From the NCBI RefSeq assembly GCF_900069005.2, contig NZ_LN831277.1:390386-454385 (forward strand): a stretch of 64,000 nt of DNA, given 5' to 3'. Positions 19,112-27,370 of the stretch are shown here, one piece after another. Made by a program: the position numbers and the translations under genes. This DNA comes from Paenibacillus sp. GM2 (lineage in GTDB: Bacteria > Bacillota > Bacilli > Paenibacillales > Paenibacillaceae). The number at the start of each line of letters is the position of its first letter. Positions within the stretch are counted from its first letter, which is position 1. The notes beneath the pieces were generated by a model. It worked only from the letters and a program-made list of their open reading frames with translations, had not been told where the DNA came from and did no database searches.

Positions 19112-20362
19112 GCTGCTGCTAATAGCCTGATCAATCAGACAAGCTCCAAACAGGATCAGCAGTGCCATGTTAGGATAACCGTAGCGATTAAAAGCAATGA
19201 ACGGAACATAAATGACCGTAAAATAACACAGCGCGAGCAGAAGCGGGAGCAAGCGGCGATAACGGTGTTTGATCAAGGCAAATACGATTCCGGCCATGTT
19301 CAGAAGCATCAGGATGATCTGCAGAACATTCATCACAGGTCGGCTGATGGGCCAGATCGGACGGGAATAAAAGGGATGGAAATAGAGCTCTATCCATCTT
19401 CCCAGTGTGTACCAATAAATATATTTGAGCGGCTCATGCGTGAAGCCATAAGCGAGAACATCGAGGCCTTTGCGAATGGCATTGCGGTCTGATCCATGGA
19501 ATAAAGTCTCCGGTGAATATTCCGGATGGGCTTCGAAGAAGCCTGACGGCGGCAGCTGCCAATAGAATCTTGTCCCGAGCAGGAACGGGCTTCCCGCAGA
19601 ATTCGTAAACAAAATGAATTCGTGGAAGGTCAGCCAGTTGCGGATCCACCAGGGCATAAGCAGAACGATATAGATGCCTATCATTAGACCTGTATATTTC
19701 AGCATCAGGCGCCAAGGAATTTTATTCTTCCACCAAATTATCAGAAATACGGCCGGATAGAGGGAGGCGTGAGGCTTGAAATAAGCGGCAGCAGCAGTTA
19801 AAACCCCGATCAGGATATACCAGCGTGTTCGGTTCTGCTCCATCGCCAGAATGGTAACGCAGACGAGCAGCAGCAGGATAGTTCGGAAGGTTGTCTCCGT
19901 CAGAATCACTCCGGAAGAGAAATAATCCGGAAGATAAAGGGCGCTGATTGCCGCAGCGATCAAGCCTGTCCGAACACTAAAGGTTCGCCTGCCGATCCAG
20001 AAAATCAAGTACACGGACAGCACTTGCTGCAAGCACTGAAAGATCCGAAAGGCAATGACACCGCCATGGTCTTGACCAAATACCGCCATCAAGCCGGACA
20101 GGATGAGCGGCAGCCCGGGCATAATAAATGCAGAGGGCTTGTCTTTGGTATTATAGGCGAGTACTCCTTCATTCAGCAGCAATCGGGAGGTTTGAATATA
20201 TTTAACATCATCATTATTGGGATGAACAGGATCGCCAAGGAAGAAATAATCGTTATAGATGAGAACAATGGCACATGAGATGATCCCGACGAAGATCAGT
20301 AATCCGATCAACAACTTTTTGGCCAATGGACTCATTGTGGATGTTGCAGACACGTCACTCAC
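19079..20362 (-). CDS. GT-C (GT39-like) membrane glycosyltransferase
   Basis: Polytopic protein (427 residues, about ten helices) of the PMT/ArnT-like GT-C class, which uses polyprenyl-phosphate sugars outside the cell. The first extracellular loop contains the expected acidic pair in NNDDVKYIQTSRLLL, followed by FIMPGLPLILSGL and later LTETTFRTILLLL. It lies 297 bases upstream of the GT2-DUF2304-flippase operon on the same strand, so the four may work as synthesis, flipping and transfer of one sugar. Its last residues (SSKSPVLIAK) are encoded by a dispersed repeat, so the natural C-terminus has been altered. The acceptor is unknown. Confidence 0.85.
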   Translation of the reverse strand: MSDVSATSTMSPLAKKLLIGLLIFVGIISCAIVLIYNDYFFLGDPVHPNNDDVKYIQTSRLLLNEGVLAYNTKDKPSAFIMPGLPLILSGLMAVFGQDHGGVIAFRIFQCLQQVLSVYLIFWIGRRTFSVRTGLIAAAISALYLPDYFSSGVILTETTFRTILLLLVCVTILAMEQNRTRWYILIGVLTAAAAYFKPHASLYPAVFLIIWWKNKIPWRLMLKYTGLMIGIYIVLLMPWWIRNWLTFHEFILFTNSAGSPFLLGTRFYWQLPPSGFFEAHPEYSPETLFHGSDRNAIRKGLDVLAYGFTHEPLKYIYWYTLGRWIELYFHPFYSRPIWPISRPVMNVLQIILMLLNMAGIVFALIKHRYRRLLPLLLALCYFTVIYVPFIAFNRYGYPNMALLILFGACLIDQAISSSSSKSPVLIAK

Positions 20363-20532
20363 TCCTAAGTACCTTCATAATATTTATAGGAAATTAAAAA
20401 GATCATATTTATTGATTTTATGCCCAAAAAAAGGAATATTCAACCTGTTAGGTTTTAAACCCTCTTATACTAACGTATCGCTTTGGGGGAAAGTTACACG
20501 CCATAAGTCTCTATGATCATGTGCTTTTATCA

Positions 20533-20577
20533 AAAAAAGCCCAGGTGCGAATACTTATTCACACCTAAGCTTTTCTT
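20533..20577. terminator. Terminator of mntH
   Basis: AAAAAAGCCCAGGTGCGAAT (20533-20552) forms an imperfect hairpin with ATTCACACCTAAGCTTTT. T-runs on both strands suit mntH, which ends at 20597 on the reverse strand. Confidence 0.75.
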
Positions 20578-20596
20578 TATAGAAGCTACCTGCTTC

Positions 20597-21940
20597 TTAT
20601 TGGAATGTCGTAATGATTAGCCAAATATTCAGGACTGTCAGGGCTGCGGCGATCACCCAGGCCAGAATGACAACCCACTTGCGGTTCTTGAACTCACCCA
20701 TCAACTTCTCATTGCTGGTGAAGATTGTCAACGGAATGATGGAGAACGGCAAGGCGATGCTTAAGAATACCTGGGTATAGATAAGAAGATGTTCAACGAC
20801 CGATTCGGTGTCTCCAAATACAATGATACATACAATAACCGGAATAATAGCTAGAACACGTGTGATCATTCTTCTTGCCCACAACGGCATCCGCATTCTT
20901 ATGAAGCCTTCCATGACGATCTGCCCGGTTAATGTACCTGTGATCGTCGAATTTTGCCCGGATGCGAGCAGGGCGACTGCGAACAGAACACTAAGCAGCG
21001 GACTGGCGATAGCACCTACGATGGCATTATCGCTTAAGGCACGGTAGAGCTGTCCTAAGGTGTCCAATTCTCCGCTATATCCGAAGAACAGCGAAGCGCC
21101 AAGGATGAGCAGCAAGCAGTTGATGACAAAAGCGATCGTAAGCTGAATATTCGAGTCAATCGTTGCGAATTTAACAGCTTCCTTAAGAGCAGCCCGATTG
21201 TTGCGGTCATATTGGCGCGCTTGGACGATGGATGAATGCAAGTACAGATTATGAGGCATTACTGTAGCTCCCACAATCCCGAGTGCGAGGAACAAGGCAC
21301 CTTTGTCAGTGACGATTTCCGGTTTCGGGACGAAGCCGCCGAACATATGGGCGATATTGGGCTGAGCTATAATAACCTCGTACAGGAAGATCACTAAGAT
21401 CGTAGCAATTAAGGTGGCCACAATGGCCTCAATCTTCCTAAACCCGAAGCGGGCCAGGATCAATAACAGAAAGACGTCGAGTACTGTGATAATAACGCCA
21501 AGAAGCAGCGGAATATTAAATAATAAATTCAGTGCAACCGCACTGCCGATAACTTCGGCAATATCTGTAGCCATAATAGCCAGCTCGGTGATAATCCATA
21601 GGATGAAGCCGAGCTTCTTGCCTGATCTCAGCCGTGTAGCCTGAGCCAGGTCCATCCCCGTGACAATTCCCAGCTTAGCGGACATGCTTTGCAGCAACAT
21701 CGCGATCAGATTGGAGATCAGAATAACGGTTAAGAGCAGGTAACCATATTGGGCACCGCCAGCAATGGAGGTAACCCAGTTGCCGGGATCCATATAACCA
21801 ACGGCCACCAATGCGCCGGGTCCAGTATAGGCTAGAAGCTTTCTCCAAAAACCCGCATCCTGAGGTATAGGAACCGTATTATTTATTTCAGCTAAACTTA
21901 ATCCATTTTGTGTTTTGCGTAAAAACTTTTCTTTTTCCAT
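20597..21940 (-). CDS. mntH: Nramp-type manganese transporter
   Basis: Proton-coupled divalent metal importer of the Nramp family (447 residues, 11 helices). Metal-site motifs are visible: MDPGNWVTS (helix 1, Asp and Asn ligands) and [14 protein letters not shown] (helix 6, the MPH motif with Met). The length matches bacterial MntH. GGAGGGG precedes the start. It is a single gene with its own terminator. A GTTTACC/GGGAAAC dyad between promoter and start resembles the MntR site of Bacillus mntH, so manganese-dependent repression is likely. Confidence 0.95.
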   Translation of the reverse strand: MEKEKFLRKTQNGLSLAEINNTVPIPQDAGFWRKLLAYTGPGALVAVGYMDPGNWVTSIAGGAQYGYLLLTVILISNLIAMLLQSMSAKLGIVTGMDLAQATRLRSGKKLGFILWIITELAIMATDIAEVIGSAVALNLLFNIPLLLGVIITVLDVFLLLILARFGFRKIEAIVATLIATILVIFLYEVIIAQPNIAHMFGGFVPKPEIVTDKGALFLALGIVGATVMPHNLYLHSSIVQARQYDRNNRAALKEAVKFATIDSNIQLTIAFVINCLLLILGASLFFGYSGELDTLGQLYRALSDNAIVGAIASPLLSVLFAVALLASGQNSTITGTLTGQIVMEGFIRMRMPLWARRMITRVLAIIPVIVCIIVFGDTESVVEHLLIYTQVFLSIALPFSIIPLTIFTSNEKLMGEFKNRKWVVILAWVIAAALTVLNIWLIITTFQ

Positions 21941-21972
21941 GCTGGTCCCCTCCTTTTCCTATGTACAAAAAA

Positions 21973-22024
21973 GTTTCCCTCGGTAAACACAAGGTAATTT
22001 TACTCCTTTTAACGAGAAAAGCAA
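21973..22024 (-). promoter_or_regulatory. mntH promoter with MntR-like box
   Basis: On the reverse strand TTGCTT (22019-22024), 16 bases and TAAAAT (21997-22002) form a fair promoter. Just downstream, GTTTACCGAGGGAAAC (21973-21988) is a dyad with one mismatch and resembles known MntR operators of mntH genes. It would overlap the transcription start. Confidence 0.6.
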
Positions 22025-22083
22025 GAGGTAATTTATAATAATTTTAAAAAGGCATGTCTTCAAAATTAAGATTCCCATCCGCA

Positions 22084-22115
22084 TAAAAAAAGACTTCAGG
22101 AAGAACCTGAAGTCT
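22084..22115 (-). terminator. Terminator of the padR operon
   Basis: AGACTTCAGG (22091-22100) and CCTGAAGTCT (22106-22115) form a perfect 10-pair stem with a 5-base loop, followed on the reverse strand by TTTTTTT. Confidence 0.92.
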
Positions 22116-22128
22116 CTGTAAATAATTA

Positions 22129-23079
22129 TTAATTCTGGATTCGGATATTGCCTGAAGTTGCTCGAACCTTGATCAAATCCTGAGTTTGCCCCGGGGAGTC
22201 GGGAGCCTTAATATCGCCTGAGGTTGTACGCAGATCATAGATTCCTTTGAATTCGGGATCGGCGGAAAGCCGAACATTGCCGGATTGAAGTGTGATGTCC
22301 AATGAATCCGAACGTTGGTTCTTTAGTGTTATATTGCCTGAGACACTGTTAAATTTCCCGTCGCCTGTGAAGTTAATAAAGTCAATATTTCCGCTCTTTA
22401 AAGACACATCCGCTAAGCCCTTCACATTCTCTGCCTTGATATTGCCCGAAGTTGCCTGCAACGTAGCAACACCATCCAGATTAGTAACTTTGATCGTTCC
22501 CGAAGTCAGCTTAATCTCTGTATCCGCCTTGATGTCAGTCGTAGAAATATTGCCCGAGGTGGAACGGATCGTGAAGCGATTCGTGTTGACGGAGTTGACC
22601 TGAATACCGCCTGATGTGGCCTGGATATCGATATTGCCTGCGGTTAGGGCCGAGAAGCCGCCGTTATTGGATCCTAATTTAACAGCGAATTTTTCCAGTT
22701 GCGCAGGATTGGTCAGCGCCACAGTAATATGCTGTTTATTGGACTGGAAGTTGATCTGCATAAAGCTCCATCTGAATTTTCTCTTTAGATCCAGGGTGAA
22801 GTCTTTAGCTAATGTATCGGCATTTTTGAGCTTGTCGATCGTATCCTCCTCCATATTTCCGCTCACTTCAACGTAATCGGTGCCGTCCGGACTCTTGATA
22901 AACTTTACATCTACATCATAGTCGCTGTTAATCAACAAGGAATTCAGCTTCGTAAAAGTCAGCTTCTGATTATAGGAGGGGAGGTCATCCCCGAATTCGA
23001 ATCCTTGGTATGCCATGCCGGCAAACCCGATAATAATGAGCGCTATCGCCAGAAAGGACCAGCGTTTTCCGTTTCTCAT
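22129..23079 (-). CDS. DUF4097 beta-strand repeat protein
   Basis: Single-pass membrane protein (316 residues). An N-terminal helix (about 8-27) anchors an outside domain of the DUF4097 type, a right-handed beta-helix built from short repeats. About eight turns carry TSGNI, TSGTI, KSGNI, VSGNI or QSGNV at roughly 18-23 residue spacing. The start overlaps the DUF1700 gene (ATGA). In Firmicutes such proteins follow a PadR regulator and a HAAS/DUF1700 protein and are tied to cell-envelope stress. The exact function is unknown. Confidence 0.88.
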   Translation of the reverse strand: MRNGKRWSFLAIALIIIGFAGMAYQGFEFGDDLPSYNQKLTFTKLNSLLINSDYDVDVKFIKSPDGTDYVEVSGNMEEDTIDKLKNADTLAKDFTLDLKRKFRWSFMQINFQSNKQHITVALTNPAQLEKFAVKLGSNNGGFSALTAGNIDIQATSGGIQVNSVNTNRFTIRSTSGNISTTDIKADTEIKLTSGTIKVTNLDGVATLQATSGNIKAENVKGLADVSLKSGNIDFINFTGDGKFNSVSGNITLKNQRSDSLDITLQSGNVRLSADPEFKGIYDLRTTSGDIKAPDSPGQTQDLIKVRATSGNIRIQN

Positions 23080-23678
23080 CTCTTTTCTCCTCCTTGGATC
23101 GTCCTTATATTCCAGGCAAGATATCTGCTGCTGATATCCAATAATCCTTTAATGGTATAGCGGGAAATGATCGTAAATAGAATACCTACCCCGATAAGGA
23201 CAATGACGGCAAACCCTTTGGCCGGAAAGAATACCCCATGCAGGAAATAATCAAACAGAAGCGCAACCGGACTAAGGATGCCTGAAACAGCCATCAGAAC
23301 GAAGCTAACGCCAAAACCCCACAAAGAGATCAAGGATGGGATGACGATCAGATTCAAAAAGAATAGTCCAATATATACCATAACCGTGGCGAAGGAGCTG
23401 CGGGATTTAATGGCCGCCGGAGGAGATGGGGCCTGCGGTTGTTGTTGCCCGGGAGCGAACCAATACACCTGCTCTTGGGGAATGCGACGTTCGCCGATAG
23501 CCTCCTTGGCAAGCTCCTCGGGATCCCCAAGCTCTTGGACAATCTCGGCTTCCGTCTTGCCATTTTGTAGTCCGAAGACAAAGTGAGTCTCATAATCATT
23601 CATCAGTTCATTGTGTTCTTCCGGTGGCAGAACTGACAAATGGACATGCAGACTAGTTAAAAATTCGTTCTTGTTCAT
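23076..23678 (-). CDS. HAAS (DUF1700) membrane protein
   Basis: Protein of 200 residues. An N-terminal cytoplasmic HAAS domain (about 1-65: FLTSLHVHLSVLPPEEHNELMNDYETHF, then ELGDPEELAKEAIGE) and a Pro/Gln-rich linker precede three or four hydrophobic helices (about 100-185). HAAS domains act as signalling or anti-sigma-like helices in operons with PadR regulators. Both ends overlap neighbouring genes by four bases, so the three-gene operon is translationally coupled. It probably transmits an envelope signal together with the DUF4097 protein. That is inference. Confidence 0.87.
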   Translation of the reverse strand: MNKNEFLTSLHVHLSVLPPEEHNELMNDYETHFVFGLQNGKTEAEIVQELGDPEELAKEAIGERRIPQEQVYWFAPGQQQPQAPSPPAAIKSRSSFATVMVYIGLFFLNLIVIPSLISLWGFGVSFVLMAVSGILSPVALLFDYFLHGVFFPAKGFAVIVLIGVGILFTIISRYTIKGLLDISSRYLAWNIRTIQGGEKR

Positions 23679-24001
23679 AACTTACTCCCTTTCTCAATCA
23701 AGGATGATACACTATTGACGAACCGCTTCCACTCGATGATAAGCATCTTCATATGGAGCTCCCCTGAAGCGGTTAACCTGTAATACTTACGAGGCGGTCC
23801 TTCCGTTGATTCCTGTAAATATGTTGTACAATATCCATCGTTCACGAGCCGCCGCAGCAGCGGATACAGGGCTCCTTCTGCCACCTCAATATGCTCCGAA
23901 ACGGACTGAGCCAGCTCGTATCCGTATCGGTCGCGCTCATGAATAAGTACGAGTATACAGAGCTCAAGGGCGCCTTTTTTGAATTGAACATTGATATCCA
24001 A
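23675..24001 (-). CDS. PadR-family repressor
   Basis: PadR-type winged helix protein (108 residues): KGALELCILVLIHERDRYGYELAQSV, then EGALYPLLRRLVNDGYC and the wing ESTEGPPRKYYRLTASG, with a short C-terminal dimerisation helix. It starts with TTG at 24001; GAGG lies about 9 bases upstream. It is the first gene of the padR-HAAS-DUF4097 operon. Its promoter contains repeated AGTACTGA elements that may be its operator, so it likely represses its own operon. Confidence 0.92.
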   Translation of the reverse strand: MDINVQFKKGALELCILVLIHERDRYGYELAQSVSEHIEVAEGALYPLLRRLVNDGYCTTYLQESTEGPPRKYYRLTASGELHMKMLIIEWKRFVNSVSSLIEKGSKL

Positions 24002-24041
24002 AAATTATCGCCTCATTTGCTATTAGTAGAATGAATATCTT

Positions 24042-24099
24042 AGTACTGAATAATGATTAGTACACGGTAAATCGTAACATGCAGTACTGATTAATGCAA
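24042..24099 (-). promoter_or_regulatory. padR operon promoter with AGTACTGA direct repeats
   Basis: Reverse-strand TTGCAT (24094-24099), a 17-base spacer and TACGAT (24071-24076). A 14-base direct repeat AGTACTGAWTAATG occurs at 24042-24055 and 24083-24096, one copy overlapping the -35 and spacer and the other downstream of the start. A third half, GATTAGTAC, lies at 24055-24063. Confidence 0.55.
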
Positions 24100-24131
24100 G
24101 ATAGTGGCGCCTAATTTCAAACTATAATGCA

Positions 24132-24176
24132 GAATAGCCGTATTCCTCATGTTATTAGCGAGGAATACGGCTATTC
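24132..24176. terminator. Long perfect hairpin after the oxidoreductase gene
   Basis: GAATAGCCGTATTCCTC (24132-24148) pairs without mismatch with GAGGAATACGGCTATTC (24160-24176), a 17-pair stem with an 11-base loop. Neither strand has a T-run, so it may be a U-poor terminator or a message-stabilising element. It lies just past the stop of the Rieske oxidoreductase gene. Confidence 0.6.
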
Positions 24177-24197
24177 AACGTAACGTTCCGTCATAAC

Positions 24198-25760
24198 TTA
24201 CTTCTCTGCACCATAATGTGGATTCAACCGGGTTAAATCCTCTGTGGCCGGGCCTTCGATCACGGCACCCTGATAATTGAATCTGGATCCATGGCAGGGG
24301 CAGTCCCAAGACCGCTCGGCTTCATTCCAGTTCAACTCGCAGCCCATATGACTGCAGGTGGTATCCACTAGATGGACGACGCCGGTGGAATCTTTATAGG
24401 CGCCGGCCCGCTTGCCGCGATACTTGACTACAGACCCTTGATCTGTCCTCAAATCCTCGACCTTCAAATGAACAGCCTCTATTTTGCCGCTGATCAATTC
24501 CTTGGCTACTTCCGCATTTTGAACCGTTATATTCTTAAGACTCGGATTAATCTTAAATCTGGAGGGGGTGAACAGCTCTGTATATCGGTTCTCTTTTCCG
24601 GTAATCAAATCGGTTATTAATGCGGCCGACACTGCAGAGGTTGTCATTCCCCATTTGGCGAAGCCTGTAGCCACATAGATTTTAGGATGTCTGGAGGTCA
24701 CCTGGCCGATGTAAGGCACCTCATCGATCGTGATTAAATCCTGCGTTGACCAACGGTATGGAATTTGTTCTATGCCGTAGGTATCCCTGGCGAATTGCTC
24801 CAGCCTCTCATAACGCTCGATCGTACAGTCATTTTTCCCCGTCCTATGGGACTCACCCCCGACGATAAGGACTTCGCTCCCGTCCAGCATTGCGGATCTT
24901 ACAGAACGCTTCGGTTCGCCGCAATTGATGTACATGCCGCCGGGATAGGGCTTCGTCGGCTTGATAGCAATCGCATAGGAGCGCTCGGCATGGAGCCGTG
25001 TGAAGTATAGGCCGCCCCCGTCAAAGAAAGGAAAGTGAGCGGCTGAGACTGCATACTGGCAAGTAATTTTATGTCCGTCTGCGGTCTTAAGAGCCAGATT
25101 GCCGTCGTCCAGCTCTTCCGCGTAGTCTTCAAGGGTTGTATGCTCGTAGAAGCGTCCGCCCTTCTCAACAATGGAGCTTGTGAGAGCGGTCAGATATTGA
25201 AGCGGATGGAACCGGGCTTGATCGCGCAGGACAATAGCGCCCTTCGATTCTACCTGTATTGGCAGATCCTCAACCCATTCGCCCGGCAGATCCAGCTGAC
25301 GGTAAGCCTCCCATTCTTGTTTCAACTGTTCAAGCTGCTCCTCGGAGTCCGCATACAAATAAGCATCCTCCCGTTGGAACTGGCACTCGATGTGATGCTT
25401 CTGGATGGTCTCAGCAATGAAGCGGATCGCTTCTTCGTTGGCTTCATAATAGAGACGGGCGGCTTCTTTCCCGAAATGGCTGAGCAGCTTGCTGTATATC
25501 AAGCCGTGCTGGGAGGTAATCTTGGCCGTTGTGAAGCTCGTCGTGCTTTGCAGTATTTGGCCAGCGTCAATAATTGCGACTTTTCGCCCTGCCTCAAGCA
25601 ATACATAGGCGGTCATAATCCCGGTGATACCGCCTCCGATAACCGCTACATCACACTGTATGTCCTCATTTAGGGTAGGAAACGAAGATTGGGAAGAGGT
25701 ATGGCTCCACATCGACTCAGGGAACTTGGGCAATGATCCGGAACGGGATGTGTTGTTCAT
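24198..25760 (-). CDS. FAD oxidoreductase with C-terminal Rieske domain
   Basis: Two-domain oxidoreductase (520 residues). An amino-acid-oxidase-like FAD domain (DAO family, about 30-400) begins with the dinucleotide fold CDVAVIGGGITGIMTAYVLLEAG. The C-terminal Rieske iron-sulfur domain (about 425-520) has the ligands CSHMGCEL and CPCHGSRF. ATG 25760 has AGGAGGG 8 bases upstream. The open frame runs on to 26348 antisense to the regulator gene, but that part is not protein-like. It is divergent from a Fur/PerR-family gene and shares its promoter region, which suggests a redox or peroxide-stress role. The substrate is unknown. Confidence 0.92.
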   Translation of the reverse strand: MNNTSRSGSLPKFPESMWSHTSSQSSFPTLNEDIQCDVAVIGGGITGIMTAYVLLEAGRKVAIIDAGQILQSTTSFTTAKITSQHGLIYSKLLSHFGKEAARLYYEANEEAIRFIAETIQKHHIECQFQREDAYLYADSEEQLEQLKQEWEAYRQLDLPGEWVEDLPIQVESKGAIVLRDQARFHPLQYLTALTSSIVEKGGRFYEHTTLEDYAEELDDGNLALKTADGHKITCQYAVSAAHFPFFDGGGLYFTRLHAERSYAIAIKPTKPYPGGMYINCGEPKRSVRSAMLDGSEVLIVGGESHRTGKNDCTIERYERLEQFARDTYGIEQIPYRWSTQDLITIDEVPYIGQVTSRHPKIYVATGFAKWGMTTSAVSAALITDLITGKENRYTELFTPSRFKINPSLKNITVQNAEVAKELISGKIEAVHLKVEDLRTDQGSVVKYRGKRAGAYKDSTGVVHLVDTTCSHMGCELNWNEAERSWDCPCHGSRFNYQGAVIEGPATEDLTRLNPHYGAEK

Positions 25761-25902
25761 GAACGGGGCCCTCCTTAAATTGGAATTTTGATTCCTTGTA
25801 CAATTGTCTCCAATAATTCGCAGATGAAACAGTTTTCTTCCAAGCTCAAGGAGATTCTTGCAATAGATGTGGGAAATTCTGATACAGTGTGATGTATGGC
25901 GA

Positions 25903-25939
25903 TTGACGGATAATAGAATAAGACTTATACTAATTCTAA
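25903..25939 (+). promoter_or_regulatory. Promoter of Fur/PerR-family gene with overlapping Per-type box
   Basis: TTGACG (25903-25908), 17 bases and TATACT (25926-25931). The 7-1-7 palindrome TTATACTAATTCTAA (25925-25939) covers the -10 and matches the Per box TTATAATNATTATAA at 12 of 14 fixed positions, so autoregulation is likely. Confidence 0.7.
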
Positions 25940-25966
25940 AATTATAAAACAAGGGATGTCCTATAT

Positions 25967-26356
25967 ATGAAATCATTAAATTTAACGACGCAGCGCCAGG
26001 CTGTTTATGATGTCGTGCGCAGAGCCAATGATCATCCAACAGCTGCTGAGGTGATGAACCGGCTGGTCGAGCAGGGATACAATTTTGCCTATGGAACGGT
26101 ATATAATTCACTGCGTTATTTGACTGAGAAGGAGATGATCCGTGAGCTGAAGCTTGGCGAAGCAGCGAGTCGCTACGATGCCAAGCTGGATGACCACCAG
26201 CATATTCTGTGTGAGGTTTGCGGACGCGTAGATGAAGTGATGACAGGTGTACCCGAGGACTGGAGCCATGCGGTTGCCAAGGAAACCGGATACGAGGTTC
26301 ATCATGCTCATGTCGTATTCGGGGGGGTGTGCCCAGCATGTCGGTCAAAGAAATGA
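25967..26356 (+). CDS. Fur-family regulator, PerR-like
   Basis: Fur-superfamily metalloregulator (129 residues, slightly short). The winged helix (about 1-75) includes LTTQRQAVYDVVRRANDHPT and YGTVYNSLRYLTEKEM. The metal-sensing part has SRYDAKLDDHQHILC. Two CxxC pairs, CEVCG and CPAC, form the structural zinc site. The layout is closest to PerR, the peroxide sensor, rather than Fur or Zur, but it lacks the long N-terminal helix and may be a PerR paralogue. A Per-type box overlaps its promoter. It overlaps the following winged-helix gene and is divergent from the Rieske oxidoreductase. Confidence 0.9.
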   Translation: MKSLNLTTQRQAVYDVVRRANDHPTAAEVMNRLVEQGYNFAYGTVYNSLRYLTEKEMIRELKLGEAASRYDAKLDDHQHILCEVCGRVDEVMTGVPEDWSHAVAKETGYEVHHAHVVFGGVCPACRSKK

Positions 26357-27156
26357 ATCCTGTGGAAAGAGGCTTCGGCTCGACAAAGCAGCCATTCAGG
26401 AGCCCGGTGGAAGAGAAACATATGAGGCTGGAAGAGATGGCCGGGGTCCCGGTCTTCTGTCCGGTAACGCAGCGGGTTATTATCGTGAGTCCAAATCCGA
26501 CGGATATTTATGAATTGCTTCGCGATTTATCGGAGGGCTGCTTCGACGTCCTGGTATTTCATCATTTGGAGCAAGGGATACGCAATGCACAGGCCGCCGA
26601 CTTGCTCATCTTCGACTTTACCTTCTATCGTGAGATCGGGGATGCTGCAGCTATTCAAACCTTGATGAAGCAGGCCGGTGATGTTCCTTGCCTTCTGCTT
26701 GTCAATGAATCTGTCCTGGCTGGGCTGGATCAAAGTCTGATGAACCATGAGCTTCTCGTATGGCCGGCAAGAAGGGGAGAGATTCTCTATCATGCGCAGC
26801 GTATTATTCGCAATCAGGGGGATCGCGGTACATCCTTAAGCGTGCTGAACGGCAGTACCCCAACCGTCCATAAGGACCTGTGGATCGACCGCAAGAAAAT
26901 GGCTGTATACAAGGATGGAGTACAGATCGAGCTGACCAAGACGGAATATGAATTGTTCATTCAACTTTTAGATCATGAAGGAACGGTGCTGTCCCGCGAG
27001 GAGCTGCTTTCAGAAATTTGGGGAACAACCTTCCTGGGCGGCAGCAATATCGTGGATGTTCATATCAAGAGTCTGCGCAAGAAGCTCGGAGATCGGGCAG
27101 TAGATTCCCTTTATATCGCTACAGTGAGAGGTGTAGGTTATCGTTTGGCAGATTAA
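26338..27156 (+). CDS. OmpR-type winged-helix protein with atypical receiver
   Basis: About 272 residues. The C-terminal OmpR/PhoB winged helix is clear: LWIDRKKMAVYKDGVQIELTKTEYELF, then LSREELLSEIWG and the recognition helix with VDVHIKSLRKKLGD and TVRGVGYRL. The N-terminal part has a receiver-like fold (RVIIVSPNPTDIYELL, ADLLIFDFTFY), but the acidic pair and the conserved Lys are missing, so phosphorylation is doubtful. Start sites at 26329 (GTG), 26338, 26353 and 26422 are possible; 26338 has GGGGGGG 10 bases upstream. It overlaps the Fur-family gene, so the two regulators are coexpressed. No kinase gene is adjacent. Confidence 0.8.
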   Translation: MSVKEMNPVERGFGSTKQPFRSPVEEKHMRLEEMAGVPVFCPVTQRVIIVSPNPTDIYELLRDLSEGCFDVLVFHHLEQGIRNAQAADLLIFDFTFYREIGDAAAIQTLMKQAGDVPCLLLVNESVLAGLDQSLMNHELLVWPARRGEILYHAQRIIRNQGDRGTSLSVLNGSTPTVHKDLWIDRKKMAVYKDGVQIELTKTEYELFIQLLDHEGTVLSREELLSEIWGTTFLGGSNIVDVHIKSLRKKLGDRAVDSLYIATVRGVGYRLAD

Positions 27157-27370
27157 TGGTATACGGGTATGTATACCTATCAATATACGATTTTCGAATT
27201 AGGCTGGTATCGTCCAATCAGGCGGCGGTACTGGCCATTTTGTGTTTGTAATCGCGATCAGGCTGGTTCGTTGGAATTAATTGTCGGACTTTTGAACTAG
27301 GAGAGGAAATTACCGGATTCGTGTCGAACAGATAATAGGGTAAGTATTATTCGGGAAAGGACCATGATCT

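Noticed and set aside
25761-26348. N-terminal extension of the Rieske oxidoreductase frame (716 residues in total)
   Set aside because: It runs antisense through the Fur-family gene and its promoter, its composition is not protein-like, and a perfect ribosome site precedes ATG 25760.
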